NCBI GenBank assembly: GCA_024743055.1
Contig: JANSXH010000003.1
Location: forward strand, 1 to 64,000
From: Pseudomonadota bacterium
GTDB taxonomy: Bacteria > Pseudomonadota > Alphaproteobacteria > Sneathiellales > Sneathiellaceae
Direction: 5' to 3'
Length of the DNA stretch: 64,000 nt
In this document: positions 18,590-28,878 of the stretch, in pieces
Numbering within the stretch: the stretch's first letter is position 1
Layout of the letters: the number at the start of each line of letters is the position of its first letter
Position numbers and translations under genes: made by a program
Notes under the pieces: generated by a model
Told to the model about the DNA's origin: nothing
Seen by the model: the letters and a program-made list of their open reading frames with translations, nothing else
Databases searched by the model: none

Positions 18590-19003
18590 ATGAAATACTG
18601 GCTCATTAAATCAGAACCCGGCGCCTGGTCCTGGCAGGATCAGCTGGATGCGGGGGAAGAGGGAACCTACTGGGACGGTGTCCGTAACTACCAAGCCTCC
18701 AACAATATGAAAGACATGAAAATCGGCGATCGCTGCTTCTTCTATCATTCCGTAAAGGAAAAGCGCATCGTCGGAATTGTCGAGGTGATCAAAGAATATT
18801 ACCCGGATCACACGGATCCAAAGGGACGCTTTGGGATGGTTGATGTCAAGGCCATTGACAGCATGCCGGAGCCGGTCACCCTTGCAGATATAAAATCGGA
18901 GCCAAAACTTGAAAATCTCGCTCTCATCCGGCAGAGCCGACTGTCCGTGGTGCCCATCGATGCCCCGTCCTGGAAATTGATCTGTAAAATGGGCGGTCTT
19001 TAG
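18590..19003 (+). CDS. EVE domain protein
   Basis: A 137-residue EVE-domain protein (PUA/YTH-like fold), a family thought to bind modified nucleic-acid bases. Diagnostic blocks are KYWLIKSEPGAWSWQDQL, YWDGVRNYQASNNMKDM with the aromatic cage Trp and Asn, IGDRCFFYHS and VGIVEV. It starts 18 bases after the acyl-CoA dehydrogenase stop. The gpsA-YciI-EVE neighbourhood is common in alphaproteobacteria; the acyl-CoA dehydrogenase between them is less expected. Confidence 0.93.
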   Translation: MKYWLIKSEPGAWSWQDQLDAGEEGTYWDGVRNYQASNNMKDMKIGDRCFFYHSVKEKRIVGIVEVIKEYYPDHTDPKGRFGMVDVKAIDSMPEPVTLADIKSEPKLENLALIRQSRLSVVPIDAPSWKLICKMGGL

Positions 19004-19062
19004 GACCAAATGCGAATACAAACGTCCCATCTAGATGGATAGTGCTGGCTAATTGAACCAGA

Positions 19063-20019
19063 ATGCCTATTCTGATCGTCCCCAAAATCACCTTTACCGA
19101 GATTTTCATGGCAGATTCAAACAATACATTGCCACTACAGGGCGGAACGACGCAGGCATATGCGCTGCTGACCCTGACGGCTGTTTGCTGGGCAATGAAC
19201 GCTGTTCTTGGAAAATATGCGGTCGGGGAGATATCCCCCATGGCGCTTGTCAGCCTGCGGTGGCTGGGTGCGGTTCTTCTGATGGCCGCTTTCGCCCATC
19301 AAAAAATACGGCGGGACTGGCCGATCTTGCGAACCCGCCTCATCTATCTCCTGTTCATGGGAGCCCTTGGATTTACCGGGTTCAACATGCTGTTCTATAT
19401 GTCTGCCCATTCTACGTCAGCCGTCAATATCGGCATCTTGCAGGGGTCCATCCCTGTCTTTGTGCTGATTGGCGCCATGATTTTTCTTGGAACCAGGGTT
19501 GGTATTCTGCAATCGGCCGGTGTATTGCTCACTATTATCGGTGTTGTCATAATTGGAGCTGGTGGAAATCTATTAGCGCTTGAATCTCTGGTTGTTAACC
19601 CGGGGGACTTAATGATGCTGGCGGCCTGCCTTTTATATGCGGGCTATACGGTCGGACTACGCTACCGTCCAGATGTGTCGGCACTCAGTTTTTTCACAAT
19701 CATGGCCTGTGCCGCTTTTCTGACCTCTATCCCTTTTACATTTATCGAGATCAGTCTTGATCATTTCCAGGCACCAACAACCAAGGGCTGGATGGTCGTT
19801 GTCATCGTTACCCTGTTTCCGTCTTTTATCGCGCAGTTGAGTTTTATGCGGGGCGTTGAAATTCTGGGCCCGAGCCGGGCGGGGGTATTTGTAAATCTCG
19901 TCCCGATCTTCGCTTCGATCATGGCTGTAGCCTTCTTAGGCGAACCCTTTGAACTCTATCATGGATTGGCGCTTGGCCTGGTCTTATTTGGGATCTGGAT
20001 GTCAGAACGGGGAAAATAA
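19063..20019 (+). CDS. EamA/DMT-family transporter
   Basis: A 318-residue inner-membrane protein with ten predicted transmembrane segments in two EamA repeats (about 30-155 and 175-310). Typical DMT elements are CWAMNAVLGKYAVGEISP, then LRWLGAVLLMAA, and in the second repeat RAGVFVNLVPIFASIMAVAFLGE. Such proteins export metabolites or amino acids; the substrate is unknown. ATG 19108 (MADSNNTLP) is an alternative start that removes a 15-residue hydrophobic lead. Confidence 0.9.
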   Translation: MPILIVPKITFTEIFMADSNNTLPLQGGTTQAYALLTLTAVCWAMNAVLGKYAVGEISPMALVSLRWLGAVLLMAAFAHQKIRRDWPILRTRLIYLLFMGALGFTGFNMLFYMSAHSTSAVNIGILQGSIPVFVLIGAMIFLGTRVGILQSAGVLLTIIGVVIIGAGGNLLALESLVVNPGDLMMLAACLLYAGYTVGLRYRPDVSALSFFTIMACAAFLTSIPFTFIEISLDHFQAPTTKGWMVVVIVTLFPSFIAQLSFMRGVEILGPSRAGVFVNLVPIFASIMAVAFLGEPFELYHGLALGLVLFGIWMSERGK

Positions 20020-20036
20020 ACTCCTTCAGGTAACCG

Positions 20037-20219
20037 CTAAAAGTCGCTGACAATCCCTTTACGCTCCCAGTCTCCGTAGCGGGTGGGCTCAAGACCGGAA
20101 GGCCCACCAATTTCACCTTCCGCCTGCTCTTGCTTTATAGCTGGATTCTTGGCATTTTCCTCAGAAGATTTGATCGAGTCATCCGCGGTTGTCTTCTCTT
20201 CGGTTTTTTTGCTCGTCAT
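20037..20219 (-). CDS. DUF1674 / SDHAF4-like assembly factor
   Basis: A 60-residue protein whose C-terminus, GGPSGLEPTRYGDWERKG followed by VSDF, is the DUF1674 signature shared with eukaryotic SDHAF4, which binds flavinylated SdhA during succinate dehydrogenase assembly. The N-terminal 35 residues are charged and probably disordered. It converges with the EamA gene (17-base gap) and is divergent from rsmB. DUF1674 beside rsmB is a recurrent alphaproteobacterial arrangement. Confidence 0.9.
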   Translation of the reverse strand: MTSKKTEEKTTADDSIKSSEENAKNPAIKQEQAEGEIGGPSGLEPTRYGDWERKGIVSDF

Positions 20220-20332
20220 GGATATACCGTTTGTTGCACTGGTTTCATGGAAATTAGCATAATTCGACTGATCCTGTCAGCCTGAAGTACAGATTTACAG
20301 ACTTTCCATAGACCATCGATAGAAACTAAACT

Positions 20333-21631
20333 ATGACATCCTCCATGAAAGACAAATCCCGAAATCCTCGTCTGGCTGCCGTGCAGCTGCTGCATCGCGT
20401 TTTGCAAAAGCATCAGTTGCTGGATGAAATCCTCAATGCGGTCCTAAAGGACTTATCTGAACGAGATCGGGCCTTTGCCCGGGCCATCGCCTCAACCACT
20501 CTTCGACATCTTGGTATTATCGACGCCTTGATCGACAAGATGCTGGACCGACCCCTCGGTGAGAAAGCATTTGAGATACGGAATATTGTTCGCATCGGCA
20601 TCGCGCAAGTTCTGTTCCTGAAAGTCCCTCCCCACGCGGCGGTCCATGATACGGTTGAGCTTGTTCCAGCCAACAGTAAATATCGCGGACTGGTCAACGC
20701 CCTGCTCCGGAGATCTGATCGTCAGGGAAGTAAGCTGCTTGAAATGCTCGATCAGCCGCAAGCCAATACACCGGAATGGCTCTGGGACAGTTGGGTTGAG
20801 TTTTATGGGTCAGAGACAGCTCAGAAAATTGCCACGGCGCATTTACAAGAAGCTGACCTCGATATTTCCGTAAAAGCGGATGCCTTAGGATGGGCGGAGA
20901 AATTACAAGCGAACATTCTGCCGACAGGGTCTCTGCGGCGTCAGACAGGGGGAAATATAACTGAGCTTCCGGGGTTTGATGAGGGGGCCTGGTGGGTCCA
21001 GGATGCCTCGGCTGCCCTTCCAGCACTTCTATTCGGCGATGTTACAGGCAAGGCTATTCTGGACGCCTGTGCTGCGCCGGGCGGAAAGGCTGCACAGCTG
21101 GCGGCTGGTGGGGCTAAAGTTACGGCCCTCGACCGCTCAAAAGCCCGCATGAAACGACTGATAGAGAATATGGATCGATTGCAGTTGCAGGTAACACCTT
21201 GCGTTGAAGATGCGGAAACCTACACCCCGGAAACCTGCTTTGACGGGATCCTTCTTGATGCGCCTTGTTCCAGTACCGGAACCTTGCGGCGGCATCCTGA
21301 TGTCGCTTATTTGAAATCCCAGCAAGATGTGGACAAGCTGGCAAATTTGCAAACTCGGCTGCTGAAATCTATATCGAAGATTATCAATATAGATGGCACT
21401 CTTGTGTACAGCGTTTGCTCCTTGCAGCCCGAGGAAGGTGAGAAACAGATCGAGGCATTTCTTTCGGAAAACTCAAACTTTGAACGGTTTCCAGTCAAGG
21501 CGGAGGAAATTGGTGGCGCTGCGGAATTAATTGATGAAAAGGGCGACATTCGATGCCTGCCTTTTCATCTAGGCGGACTGGATGGATTTTATGCTGCCCG
21601 CCTTGTCAAATTATCTGGTGAGCGCGCTTGA
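20333..21631 (+). CDS. rsmB: 16S rRNA (cytosine-C5)-methyltransferase RsmB
   Basis: RsmB methylates C967 of 16S rRNA. The 432-residue protein has an N-terminal NusB-like RNA-binding domain (about 1-140) and a C-terminal Rossmann methyltransferase. The SAM loop is LDACAAPGGKAAQLA. Motif IV is LLDAPCSSTGTLRRHPD with Cys312, and motif VI is VYSVCSLQPEEG with the nucleophile Cys362. Both cysteines of the m5C family are present. It is followed at 31 bases by rpe. Confidence 0.95.
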   Translation: MTSSMKDKSRNPRLAAVQLLHRVLQKHQLLDEILNAVLKDLSERDRAFARAIASTTLRHLGIIDALIDKMLDRPLGEKAFEIRNIVRIGIAQVLFLKVPPHAAVHDTVELVPANSKYRGLVNALLRRSDRQGSKLLEMLDQPQANTPEWLWDSWVEFYGSETAQKIATAHLQEADLDISVKADALGWAEKLQANILPTGSLRRQTGGNITELPGFDEGAWWVQDASAALPALLFGDVTGKAILDACAAPGGKAAQLAAGGAKVTALDRSKARMKRLIENMDRLQLQVTPCVEDAETYTPETCFDGILLDAPCSSTGTLRRHPDVAYLKSQQDVDKLANLQTRLLKSISKIINIDGTLVYSVCSLQPEEGEKQIEAFLSENSNFERFPVKAEEIGGAAELIDEKGDIRCLPFHLGGLDGFYAARLVKLSGERA

Positions 21632-21662
21632 GCCGCCTCACCTGAAATGGTAAAGGGAAGTC

Positions 21663-22328
21663 ATGCAGAAACCCGTTCGTATATCCCCCTCAATTCTCGC
21701 CGCAGATTTTGCCCGTTTGGGTGAGGAAGTATCTGCCATTGCCGATGCCGGCGCAGATTTTATCCATGTGGACATCATGGATGGCCATTTTGTTCCGAAT
21801 ATCTCTTTCGGTCCCTCTGTTACCAAAGCGGTCAGGGGTTATACGGACAAACCTTTTGACTGCCACCTGATGATCGCTCCGGTCGATCCCTATATCGGTG
21901 ACTTTGTCGATGCCGGTGCGGATATCATTACTCTTCATCAGGAAGCAGGTGCACATTTACATCGCAGTATTCAGCTGGTGAAATCGCACGGAATCAAGGT
22001 TGGGGTATCCCTTAATCCGGCAACACCGGCTTCCACCCTGGAAGATGTTATGGATGAGGTGGACCTTATCCTGGTGATGAGTGTAAATCCAGGCTTTGGC
22101 GGCCAGAAATTCATCCCTTCCCAGCTAGCCAAGATCAAAACGTTGAGAGGCATGATTGATGCGTCCGGCCGCGATATCGATCTTGAAGTCGATGGTGGCA
22201 TCACTCCTGAAACGGCTCCTCTCGTTATCGAAGCCGGCGCCGACTTACTCGTGGCAGGAAGTGCGGCTTTCAAGGGTGGCCCAGAGCATTACGCTGCCAA
22301 TATCAAAGCGCTGACAGGCAGGGCATGA
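21663..22328 (+). CDS. rpe: Ribulose-phosphate 3-epimerase
   Basis: Rpe interconverts ribulose 5-phosphate and xylulose 5-phosphate. The 221-residue TIM barrel shows [16 protein letters not shown], the metal and catalytic block [33 protein letters not shown], and [14 protein letters not shown] with the second catalytic Asp. The stop overlaps the next start by 4 bases (ATGA at 22325), so the heparinase-family gene is translationally coupled to it. Confidence 0.97.
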   Translation: MQKPVRISPSILAADFARLGEEVSAIADAGADFIHVDIMDGHFVPNISFGPSVTKAVRGYTDKPFDCHLMIAPVDPYIGDFVDAGADIITLHQEAGAHLHRSIQLVKSHGIKVGVSLNPATPASTLEDVMDEVDLILVMSVNPGFGGQKFIPSQLAKIKTLRGMIDASGRDIDLEVDGGITPETAPLVIEAGADLLVAGSAAFKGGPEHYAANIKALTGRA

Positions 22329-23977
22329 CCGATCCGGCAGAACAGCTGGTAGAGGGTGGTCCTCCGTTTCGGCGTTCCGTCTATGATGTTATCTTTGCAA
22401 GCGGGCCTTATCAGGCCAGCCTGAAATCCCGGGTCCCAAAACGCCTGTCCCTTGATCCGCTAGACATCTTTCCAGGATCAAGCGATGTCGCCGACAATAT
22501 TTTCCAGGGGCAATTTGGCTTTGGCGGTCATGAGCTCAACCAGGAAAACAAGGATCCGTGGCTAGCCTCTGAAATGCCTCTTGCCTGGCATAAGGAACTG
22601 CACGGCTTTACCTGGCTTCGCCATTTCGCTGCCAATAACACTCAGGCCGCGCGGCATCATGCACGGGCCCTGATTACCCTCTGGATCCAATATTTTGGAA
22701 ATTACCGGCCGTATGTCTGGGACGAAGACGTTCTTAGCCGGCGGCTGATCGAATGGTTCTGTCACGGAGCCTTTCTGCTTGAAGAAGGCGAAAGCGAGTT
22801 TAACTACGCTTTCCTGAAATCTCTGAGACGCCAATATGTCCATCTCAGTCGTGTCATACGCCGCAATCCAAAAAATGAAGATAGGATGCTGCAATGGCAG
22901 GCGCTGCTTTATGGCGCACTCTGCTTTTCAGATTTAAGCCGATACTCCGACAAAACCTTGGCCTCTCTGGAGAGGGAAATTCAGCGTGTCGTGATGGCAG
23001 ATGGCTGCCACATCTCCCGTAATCCAGAGCGACATCTTGAATTGCTCGGAGATCTTATTGGTCTTCGTAATACGTTAATGCAGGCAAACCAAACCGTTCC
23101 GGTCGCTATCAATAATGCCATCGACAGATTGGCACCTGCCGTTCGATTTTTTCAGCATGGCGACGGACAGCTGGCGCTGTTTAATGGCGGAAGCCAAATG
23201 CAAGATGGCTATAGCGACACCATTCTCTCTGTCTCTGATGCGACCGGCAGGCCACCACAACGTTTTCCAAAAGGGGGCTTTGAGCGCCTTAAAGCGGGGC
23301 GCGCGCTTTTGATCGCCGAAACAGGCGAAGGCGGACGCGAAAAAGGCGACCTCCGCCATTCCGGCCTACTCAGTTTTGAATTCAGTTATGGACGAGAGCG
23401 CCTGATCGTTAATTGTGGCAGTGTTGCGGATTCTGGATCGAGCTGGGGCAAAGCCCTTGCGGCCACCGCCGCCCATTCAACACTCGGGTTTGACAGCGTC
23501 AATTCCGTATTCCCGGAAAAAGAAGATCTGTCAGACGACCAGAGCCTTGTTGTCCGAAATGAAGAAGATGGCAATATCTGGCTCGATCTGGAAAGCCATG
23601 GATATCAGAAATCGGCCGGCATTCTACATCGTCGTCGTCTGTTTCTGGATGCGTCCGGGCGGGCCTTGCGCGGAGAAGATCAAATCATACCCCAGCGCCT
23701 ACCCGCCTCAAACCATTCGGTTTTCAGCCTGCGATTTCACTTGCATCCGGATCTCAGCATCTCAAGAAGTGCCGGCGGCAAGAACATACTTATCAGGACA
23801 GCAAGCGGAGTCGGTTGGAAGTTCCTGACCGGTGCGCCTCGTTTGACCCTTGAGGAGAGTGTCTATTGTGGCAACCCTGGCGAACGACGGCGTAATCAGC
23901 AAGTTGTGATTACTGGTCATTTGTCCTCACAGGATCCAGTGCTGGTAAAATGGGCGCTGACGCGCCTCTCAGACTGA
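22325..23977 (+). CDS. Heparinase II/III-family protein
   Basis: A 550-residue protein. An alpha/alpha-toroid N-terminal half ([34 protein letters not shown]) is followed by a beta-sandwich with the heparinase II/III-like block [17 protein letters not shown] and [17 protein letters not shown] see no signal peptide. Family members cleave or bind uronic-acid polysaccharides, but the version beside rsmB and purH in alphaproteobacteria is uncharacterised. Coupling to rpe by overlap suggests constitutive expression with housekeeping genes rather than use in polysaccharide catabolism. Confidence 0.88.
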   Translation: MTDPAEQLVEGGPPFRRSVYDVIFASGPYQASLKSRVPKRLSLDPLDIFPGSSDVADNIFQGQFGFGGHELNQENKDPWLASEMPLAWHKELHGFTWLRHFAANNTQAARHHARALITLWIQYFGNYRPYVWDEDVLSRRLIEWFCHGAFLLEEGESEFNYAFLKSLRRQYVHLSRVIRRNPKNEDRMLQWQALLYGALCFSDLSRYSDKTLASLEREIQRVVMADGCHISRNPERHLELLGDLIGLRNTLMQANQTVPVAINNAIDRLAPAVRFFQHGDGQLALFNGGSQMQDGYSDTILSVSDATGRPPQRFPKGGFERLKAGRALLIAETGEGGREKGDLRHSGLLSFEFSYGRERLIVNCGSVADSGSSWGKALAATAAHSTLGFDSVNSVFPEKEDLSDDQSLVVRNEEDGNIWLDLESHGYQKSAGILHRRRLFLDASGRALRGEDQIIPQRLPASNHSVFSLRFHLHPDLSISRSAGGKNILIRTASGVGWKFLTGAPRLTLEESVYCGNPGERRRNQQVVITGHLSSQDPVLVKWALTRLSD

Positions 23978-24004
23978 TCGACGTGAACCTACGGTTTCAA
24001 ATAC

Positions 24005-25315
24005 CTAGAGTTGCCAGCGCCGTGTTCCGTCAGAAAAGTCAACATCGCGCCAGATACCTTTGACATCTGCAACTAGCCCCTTTGGCTTCATCATACCTTC
24101 TACTGCGATTGGGGATAGGTTCTTATATACAGAATGTGCCACGGCCCCCACTACTGCATCATAGCCTTCCAGATCGGAGAGGCTTTCAATCAGGTCAATA
24201 TCCAGAAACTGCTGAGCCTCATCCTTGTCAGCAAGGGGATCATGAATGTCGACTTGGTGGCCGAGATCGCGCAGACCGGTGATGATGTCTTTGACCTTGG
24301 TATTCCGCAGGTCCGGAACATTTTCCTTAAAGGTCAGTCCCAACACTAGAATTTTACAGGCCCCTTCAAGATTTTCGTTCACTGAATCCGCTATGAATTT
24401 ACCCATGGATTCGTTAATGCGCCGCCCGGTCAAAATGAGGTCAGGGAAATGCCCGACTTCATTGGCTCGATGCGCCAGATAAAACGGATCGATACCGATA
24501 CAGTGACCGCCCACTAGACCCGGTGTGAAATTAAGAAAGTTCCATTTCGTCCCCGCCGTTTCCAGGACGTCATAAGCTGAAATGCCAAGCTTCTGAAAAA
24601 TCATCGTCGCTTCGTTGACAAACGCAATATTGATGTCCCGCTGAGCATTCTCGATAACCTTGGCGGCTTCAGCCGTCTTGATATTCCGTGCGCGATAGGT
24701 GCCGCCAGTTGTGGCCGTGCCATACACTTCAGACAGAATGTCTGTTATCTGCTCATTCTGGCCGGCAACGACCTTGATGATCTTGTCGACGGTATGAACT
24801 TTATCTCCTGGATTGATCCTTTCAGGAGAATAGCCAAGATAGAAATCCTGGCCGGAGGTCATGCCGGAGGCTTCTTCTAGCAATGGACCGCATTCATCTT
24901 CGGTGACACCGGGATACACGGTACTTTCGACAACTACGATTGATCCTTTTTTCATGACGGGGCCAACACTAGAACAGGCACCCTTTAGCGGGCCAAGATC
25001 CGGCGCATTATTTTCATCAACCGGCGTTGGGACGGTGACAATGTGGATGTCTGCGTCGCTGGTTTCGGCAATGTCAGTTGTGAAGCGCATGCTGCTGGCT
25101 CGCAACATCGGTGTATCAATCTCGAAGGTCCGATCAAGGCCACGACGAAGCTCTTCAACTCGCTCTTCATTGACGTCATATCCAATGACATCAAAACTTC
25201 TTGCTAGGGCTACGGCAAGAGGTAGCCCCACATATCCTAGCCCGATAATGGAAATTTTTGTCTTATTAGAGACTTTCCCTGCTCCGTTCAGAGCAGCAGG
25301 TTGCGTGTTCGCCAT
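24005..25315 (-). CDS. Nucleotide-sugar 6-dehydrogenase (TviB/WbpA-like)
   Basis: A 436-residue UDP-glucose/GDP-mannose dehydrogenase-family enzyme. It oxidises C6 of a nucleotide sugar to a uronic acid in two NAD steps. The NAD loop is IIGLGYVGLPLAVALA. VTVPTPVDENNAPDL, ESTVYPGVTEDECGPLLE and SPERINPGD resemble the UDP-N-acetylhexosamine dehydrogenases of capsule loci (TviB, WbpA, WbpO). The catalytic Cys272 is in GGHCIGIDPFY. It sits between the heparinase-family gene and purH on the opposite strand, and probably feeds the exopolysaccharide genes from 34 kb onward. Confidence 0.9.
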   Translation of the reverse strand: MANTQPAALNGAGKVSNKTKISIIGLGYVGLPLAVALARSFDVIGYDVNEERVEELRRGLDRTFEIDTPMLRASSMRFTTDIAETSDADIHIVTVPTPVDENNAPDLGPLKGACSSVGPVMKKGSIVVVESTVYPGVTEDECGPLLEEASGMTSGQDFYLGYSPERINPGDKVHTVDKIIKVVAGQNEQITDILSEVYGTATTGGTYRARNIKTAEAAKVIENAQRDINIAFVNEATMIFQKLGISAYDVLETAGTKWNFLNFTPGLVGGHCIGIDPFYLAHRANEVGHFPDLILTGRRINESMGKFIADSVNENLEGACKILVLGLTFKENVPDLRNTKVKDIITGLRDLGHQVDIHDPLADKDEAQQFLDIDLIESLSDLEGYDAVVGAVAHSVYKNLSPIAVEGMMKPKGLVADVKGIWRDVDFSDGTRRWQL

Positions 25316-25398
25316 GTGATATTCGCCTAGATTAAAAAGTTCACGTTGTTGGTAACGCCGGCAGTATAATTTGTCTAAGTTTTTTTTCCGTTAAACTG

Positions 25399-25427
25399 TT
25401 CCGATAAAACAGCTGGCATGCTATAGC
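25399..25427 (+). promoter_or_regulatory. Candidate purH promoter
   Basis: TTCCGA at 25399-25404 and TATAGC at 25422-25427 are separated by 17 bases, with a TG one base before the -10 (extended -10). It lies 45 bases upstream of purH in the divergent gap. The -35 match is poor, so this is tentative. Confidence 0.3.
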
Positions 25428-25471
25428 GCCTGCAAGACCTTCAAACCTCTCATATAGGAATTAAAACCTCC

Positions 25472-27070
25472 ATGCCACAAAGCGATTTGCAGCCCGTCAC
25501 ACGCGCCCTTATTTCTGTTTCCGATAAATCCGGACTTGTCGAACTGGGGTCGGCGCTAGCCGCAATGAATGTGGAAATTCTCTCGACCGGTGGCAGCGCC
25601 AAAATGCTGGAAGGGGCGGGCATTCCGGTCACTGAGGTCGCAGACCATACTGGCTTTCCGGAGATGATGGACGGACGGGTAAAAACCCTGCATCCAACGG
25701 TTCATGGCGGTATTCTAGCGCTCAGAGATAATGAAGATCATGCTGAGGCGATGATGGAGCATGAAATCGGCGCCATTGATCTGGTCGTTGTTAATCTCTA
25801 TCCATTTGAAGAAACGGTCGCTAAAGGGGCTGATTTTCATACCTGTATTGAGAATATCGATATCGGCGGGCCAGCAATGATCCGGTCGGCTGCGAAGAAT
25901 TACGGTTTCGTCACGGTGATTGTTGATACCCAGGATTATAAGATGGTTCTGGAGGAACTGGCAGAAACCGGCGGCAAGACGAGCGCTGAGCTCCGAAAGA
26001 AAATGGCAGCAAAAGCCTTCGCCCGGACCGGCTCCTATGACGCCGCCATCTCGAACTGGTATGCAGCGCAGCTAGGTGAGGAATTTCCGGATCGTCTTGT
26101 CTTGGCCGGCGAGCGTCAGCAAATCCTTCGATACGGTGAGAACCCCCATCAGTCCGCCGCCTTTTATGCCAATAGTGAAGAGCGTATCGGCGTTGCAGCA
26201 GCCACTCAGCTTCAAGGTAAGGAACTTTCGTACAACAATTTCAATGATACCGATGCGGCCTATGAATTAGTGGCTGAATTTGATCCAGCGGTTTCTGGCC
26301 CTGCCTGCGCTATTATCAAGCACGCCAATCCTTGCGGAGTAGCGACAGGATCCAGTCTGGTAGACGCTTACAGATCGGCTTTCGCATGCGATACTACTTC
26401 GGCCTTCGGTGGCATCATCGCCCTCAACCAAACCCTTGATGCTGAAACGGCCGAGGAAATCGTCAAAATCTTTACAGAAGTCATTATTGCCCCGGGGGTG
26501 GATGACGCAGCAAAAGAAATCATTGCCGCGAAGAAAAATCTCCGCCTGTTAGTAACCGATGGTTTGCCTGATCCCACGTTTGCTGGACGGTTGGTAAAGT
26601 CTCTGTCGGGAGGGTATCTCATCCAGGGCAGGGACAATGCGCTTACCGCCAATCCTGATCTTGAAGTCGTAACGAAACGCGCCCCATCGGCGCAGGAGCT
26701 TGCTGATCTTAAATTTGCCTTTACTGTTGGCAAGCATGTGAAATCCAATGCCATCATTTATGCCCGTAACGGAGCCACAGTTGGCATCGGCGCCGGACAA
26801 ATGAGCCGGGTGGACTCCTCCAAGATCGCCGCTGCTAAGTCTCTGGAAGCCGCGCAAAATGCAGGAGAGGCCGAGCCTTGGGCAAAAGGCTCGGTTGTTG
26901 CTTCGGATGCGTTCTTCCCGTTCGCCGATGGTCTTCTGGCCGCGGCAGAAGCCGGAGCGACGGCGGTTATTCAACCTGGTGGGTCCATGCGGGATGAGGA
27001 AGTGATCAAAGCCGCTGATGATGCCGGACTTGCCATGGTCCTGACAGGTATGCGACATTTCCGGCATTAA
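25472..27070 (+). CDS. purH: Bifunctional AICAR transformylase / IMP cyclohydrolase
   Basis: PurH catalyses the last two steps of IMP synthesis. The 532-residue protein has an N-terminal MGS-like cyclohydrolase domain ([42 protein letters not shown]). The C-terminal transformylase domain has [13 protein letters not shown], the catalytic KHANPCGVA and [14 protein letters not shown]. Length and motif order match the family. The start follows AGGA in the sequence before ATG 25472. Confidence 0.97.
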   Translation: MPQSDLQPVTRALISVSDKSGLVELGSALAAMNVEILSTGGSAKMLEGAGIPVTEVADHTGFPEMMDGRVKTLHPTVHGGILALRDNEDHAEAMMEHEIGAIDLVVVNLYPFEETVAKGADFHTCIENIDIGGPAMIRSAAKNYGFVTVIVDTQDYKMVLEELAETGGKTSAELRKKMAAKAFARTGSYDAAISNWYAAQLGEEFPDRLVLAGERQQILRYGENPHQSAAFYANSEERIGVAAATQLQGKELSYNNFNDTDAAYELVAEFDPAVSGPACAIIKHANPCGVATGSSLVDAYRSAFACDTTSAFGGIIALNQTLDAETAEEIVKIFTEVIIAPGVDDAAKEIIAAKKNLRLLVTDGLPDPTFAGRLVKSLSGGYLIQGRDNALTANPDLEVVTKRAPSAQELADLKFAFTVGKHVKSNAIIYARNGATVGIGAGQMSRVDSSKIAAAKSLEAAQNAGEAEPWAKGSVVASDAFFPFADGLLAAAEAGATAVIQPGGSMRDEEVIKAADDAGLAMVLTGMRHFRH

Positions 27071-27101
27071 GATAAAGTCTTACCTTTAAAGGAGCAGGCG
27101 A

Positions 27102-27416
27102 ATGATTGTGACGACAACGGGATCGGTCGACGGCAAAAGCATCAGTACCTATCACGGGGTTGTTGCAGGTGAAGCTGTTATGGGTACAAATTTCGTCCGG
27201 GATTTCTTTGCCAAGGTTACCGATAAGATCGGTGGCCGATCTGACGCCTACCAAAAGGAAATACAAAAGGCGCGCGGTCTTGCAATTGAAGACCTGATAG
27301 AAGAAGCAGAGGAATATGGCGCCAACGCTGTTGTCGGGGTCAGTGTCGATGTCGAAGTGATTGGTGACAGCATGCTGATGGTCGTCGTTTCCGGGACTGC
27401 CGTCACCGTTGCCTGA
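27102..27416 (+). CDS. YbjQ/UPF0145-family protein
   Basis: A 104-residue YbjQ-like protein with the opening MIVTTTGSVDGKSISTYHG and GEAVMGTNFVRDFFAK. DLIEEAEEYGANAVVGVSVD and a final hydrophobic strand complete the fold. The family forms pentamers; its function is not established. A GGAGCAGG ribosome site precedes the ATG. It is 31 bases after purH and probably co-transcribed. Confidence 0.93.
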   Translation: MIVTTTGSVDGKSISTYHGVVAGEAVMGTNFVRDFFAKVTDKIGGRSDAYQKEIQKARGLAIEDLIEEAEEYGANAVVGVSVDVEVIGDSMLMVVVSGTAVTVA

Positions 27417-27427
27417 TTTCTCCCACC

Positions 27428-28783
27428 TTATTGATGATCAGGCTCTCGTACAAAACTCATCAGCGCCGCACCGATCATCAGTAAGATAAATATTACGATC
27501 ATTGCCGGCCGTTGCTGCCCAGTTGCGCTTGTAACGATCCCGATCAGGAGAGGGGCAACAAAAGCTGTCGCTTTACCAGAGAGCGCAAACAGTCCGAAAA
27601 ATTCACCTACCTTCTCAGGTGGCGACATGCGAGCAATTAATGTCCGGCTGGCGGCCTGCGCGGGGCCAAAGAAAAACCCCATAATAAAAGCAAAGCCCAT
27701 AAAAACTAGTTCTGCCGGGCTTGCTAACAGCGCCCCTCCTTCAACGGGCATGGCGGCGGGAAGTCCAAACAGCACTTGACCGTGACTAATGGAAAGAACG
27801 CCGACAGAAGCGAATGATAGCCCTAATACGGAAATAACAATGGTTGGCTTCGACCCCATCTTGTCATCCAGCCAACCGCCGATGAAACAGCCAGCAATGG
27901 CAAACACATTGATAAGGATGCCGAACAAACCGAGCTCGGTAGTCCCCCATCCGAACAGGCCGGCCGCATAAATCCCTGAAAATCCGATCAGGGCCAGAAT
28001 GCCATCATTGTAGAACATCCGGGCAATCAGAAAATAGACAATGTTCTTGTAGTCTTTCAAGGATCGCAGCGTCATCAAAAGAGATTGCAGTCCTTGCTTT
28101 ATTGCTACGGTTTTGGAAATTCCCGTTGCTTTTGTATCCGGGGTGAATAACAGCATTGGGATAATGAAAACGATAAACCAGATGGCCGACATGGGACCCG
28201 TGATCCGATCCGGCTCATGAGTTGTTTTATCGAGGCCGAACAGGGGCTGCTCCGGAAGTGAGAAGCCGAACAGAACGATAAAAAGGGCAATCAATCCCCC
28301 AATATAACCAAGGCCCCACCCAAATCCGCTGAGTTTCCCCATTTTTGACTGAGGCGTAAGATTTGGAAGCATGGCGTTGTTGAAAACGAGGCTGAATTCT
28401 ACCCCAATTGTCCCGACGACGATCCCCGCCAAGATCCAAACAATCCCGCTTTGCTGACCTGGAACAGCCCACCAAAGTGAAAATGCCCCAATCGCACATA
28501 ACAACACAAAAAAGACGATCCAGGGTTTCCGGGCTCCGCCCGCATCGGCAATGGAGCCAAAAACCGGGCTAAACACGGCGATCAGGATACCCGCGATCGC
28601 CTGGGTATATCCCCAATAGGCCTGCCCAACAGCCGGACTTTCTGCAACAAACGAGGTGAAATAGGGGGCAAAAATAAATGTTGTGACGACGGTGAAATAC
28701 GGCTGGTTTGCCCAATCAAACATGGCCCAGGAAAACTTGCCGAGCTTACTCGCCTCAGTCATCGGTTCTTGCGCTACCGCCAT
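27428..28783 (-). CDS. UMF1-type MFS transporter
   Basis: A 451-residue inner-membrane protein with about twelve transmembrane segments. The N-terminus FSWAMFDWANQPYFTVVTTF is the hallmark of the UMF1/Atg22-like branch of the major facilitator superfamily. SPVFGSIADAGGARKPWIVF is the typical MFS loop 2-3. The substrate is unknown; efflux of amino acids or other metabolites has been suggested for relatives. It converges with ybjQ (11-base gap) and lies downstream of the glutamate dehydrogenase gene on the same strand. Confidence 0.9.
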   Translation of the reverse strand: MAVAQEPMTEASKLGKFSWAMFDWANQPYFTVVTTFIFAPYFTSFVAESPAVGQAYWGYTQAIAGILIAVFSPVFGSIADAGGARKPWIVFFVLLCAIGAFSLWWAVPGQQSGIVWILAGIVVGTIGVEFSLVFNNAMLPNLTPQSKMGKLSGFGWGLGYIGGLIALFIVLFGFSLPEQPLFGLDKTTHEPDRITGPMSAIWFIVFIIPMLLFTPDTKATGISKTVAIKQGLQSLLMTLRSLKDYKNIVYFLIARMFYNDGILALIGFSGIYAAGLFGWGTTELGLFGILINVFAIAGCFIGGWLDDKMGSKPTIVISVLGLSFASVGVLSISHGQVLFGLPAAMPVEGGALLASPAELVFMGFAFIMGFFFGPAQAASRTLIARMSPPEKVGEFFGLFALSGKATAFVAPLLIGIVTSATGQQRPAMIVIFILLMIGAALMSFVREPDHQ

Positions 28784-28878
28784 CGGTCCCCCTCGCTCAC
28801 CAAAGCATCATATGCAGAACAAGCTACGCGATAGGCGAGAGGATTACAATTAGCATCCTCTCTCCATCCCATCTCGTA

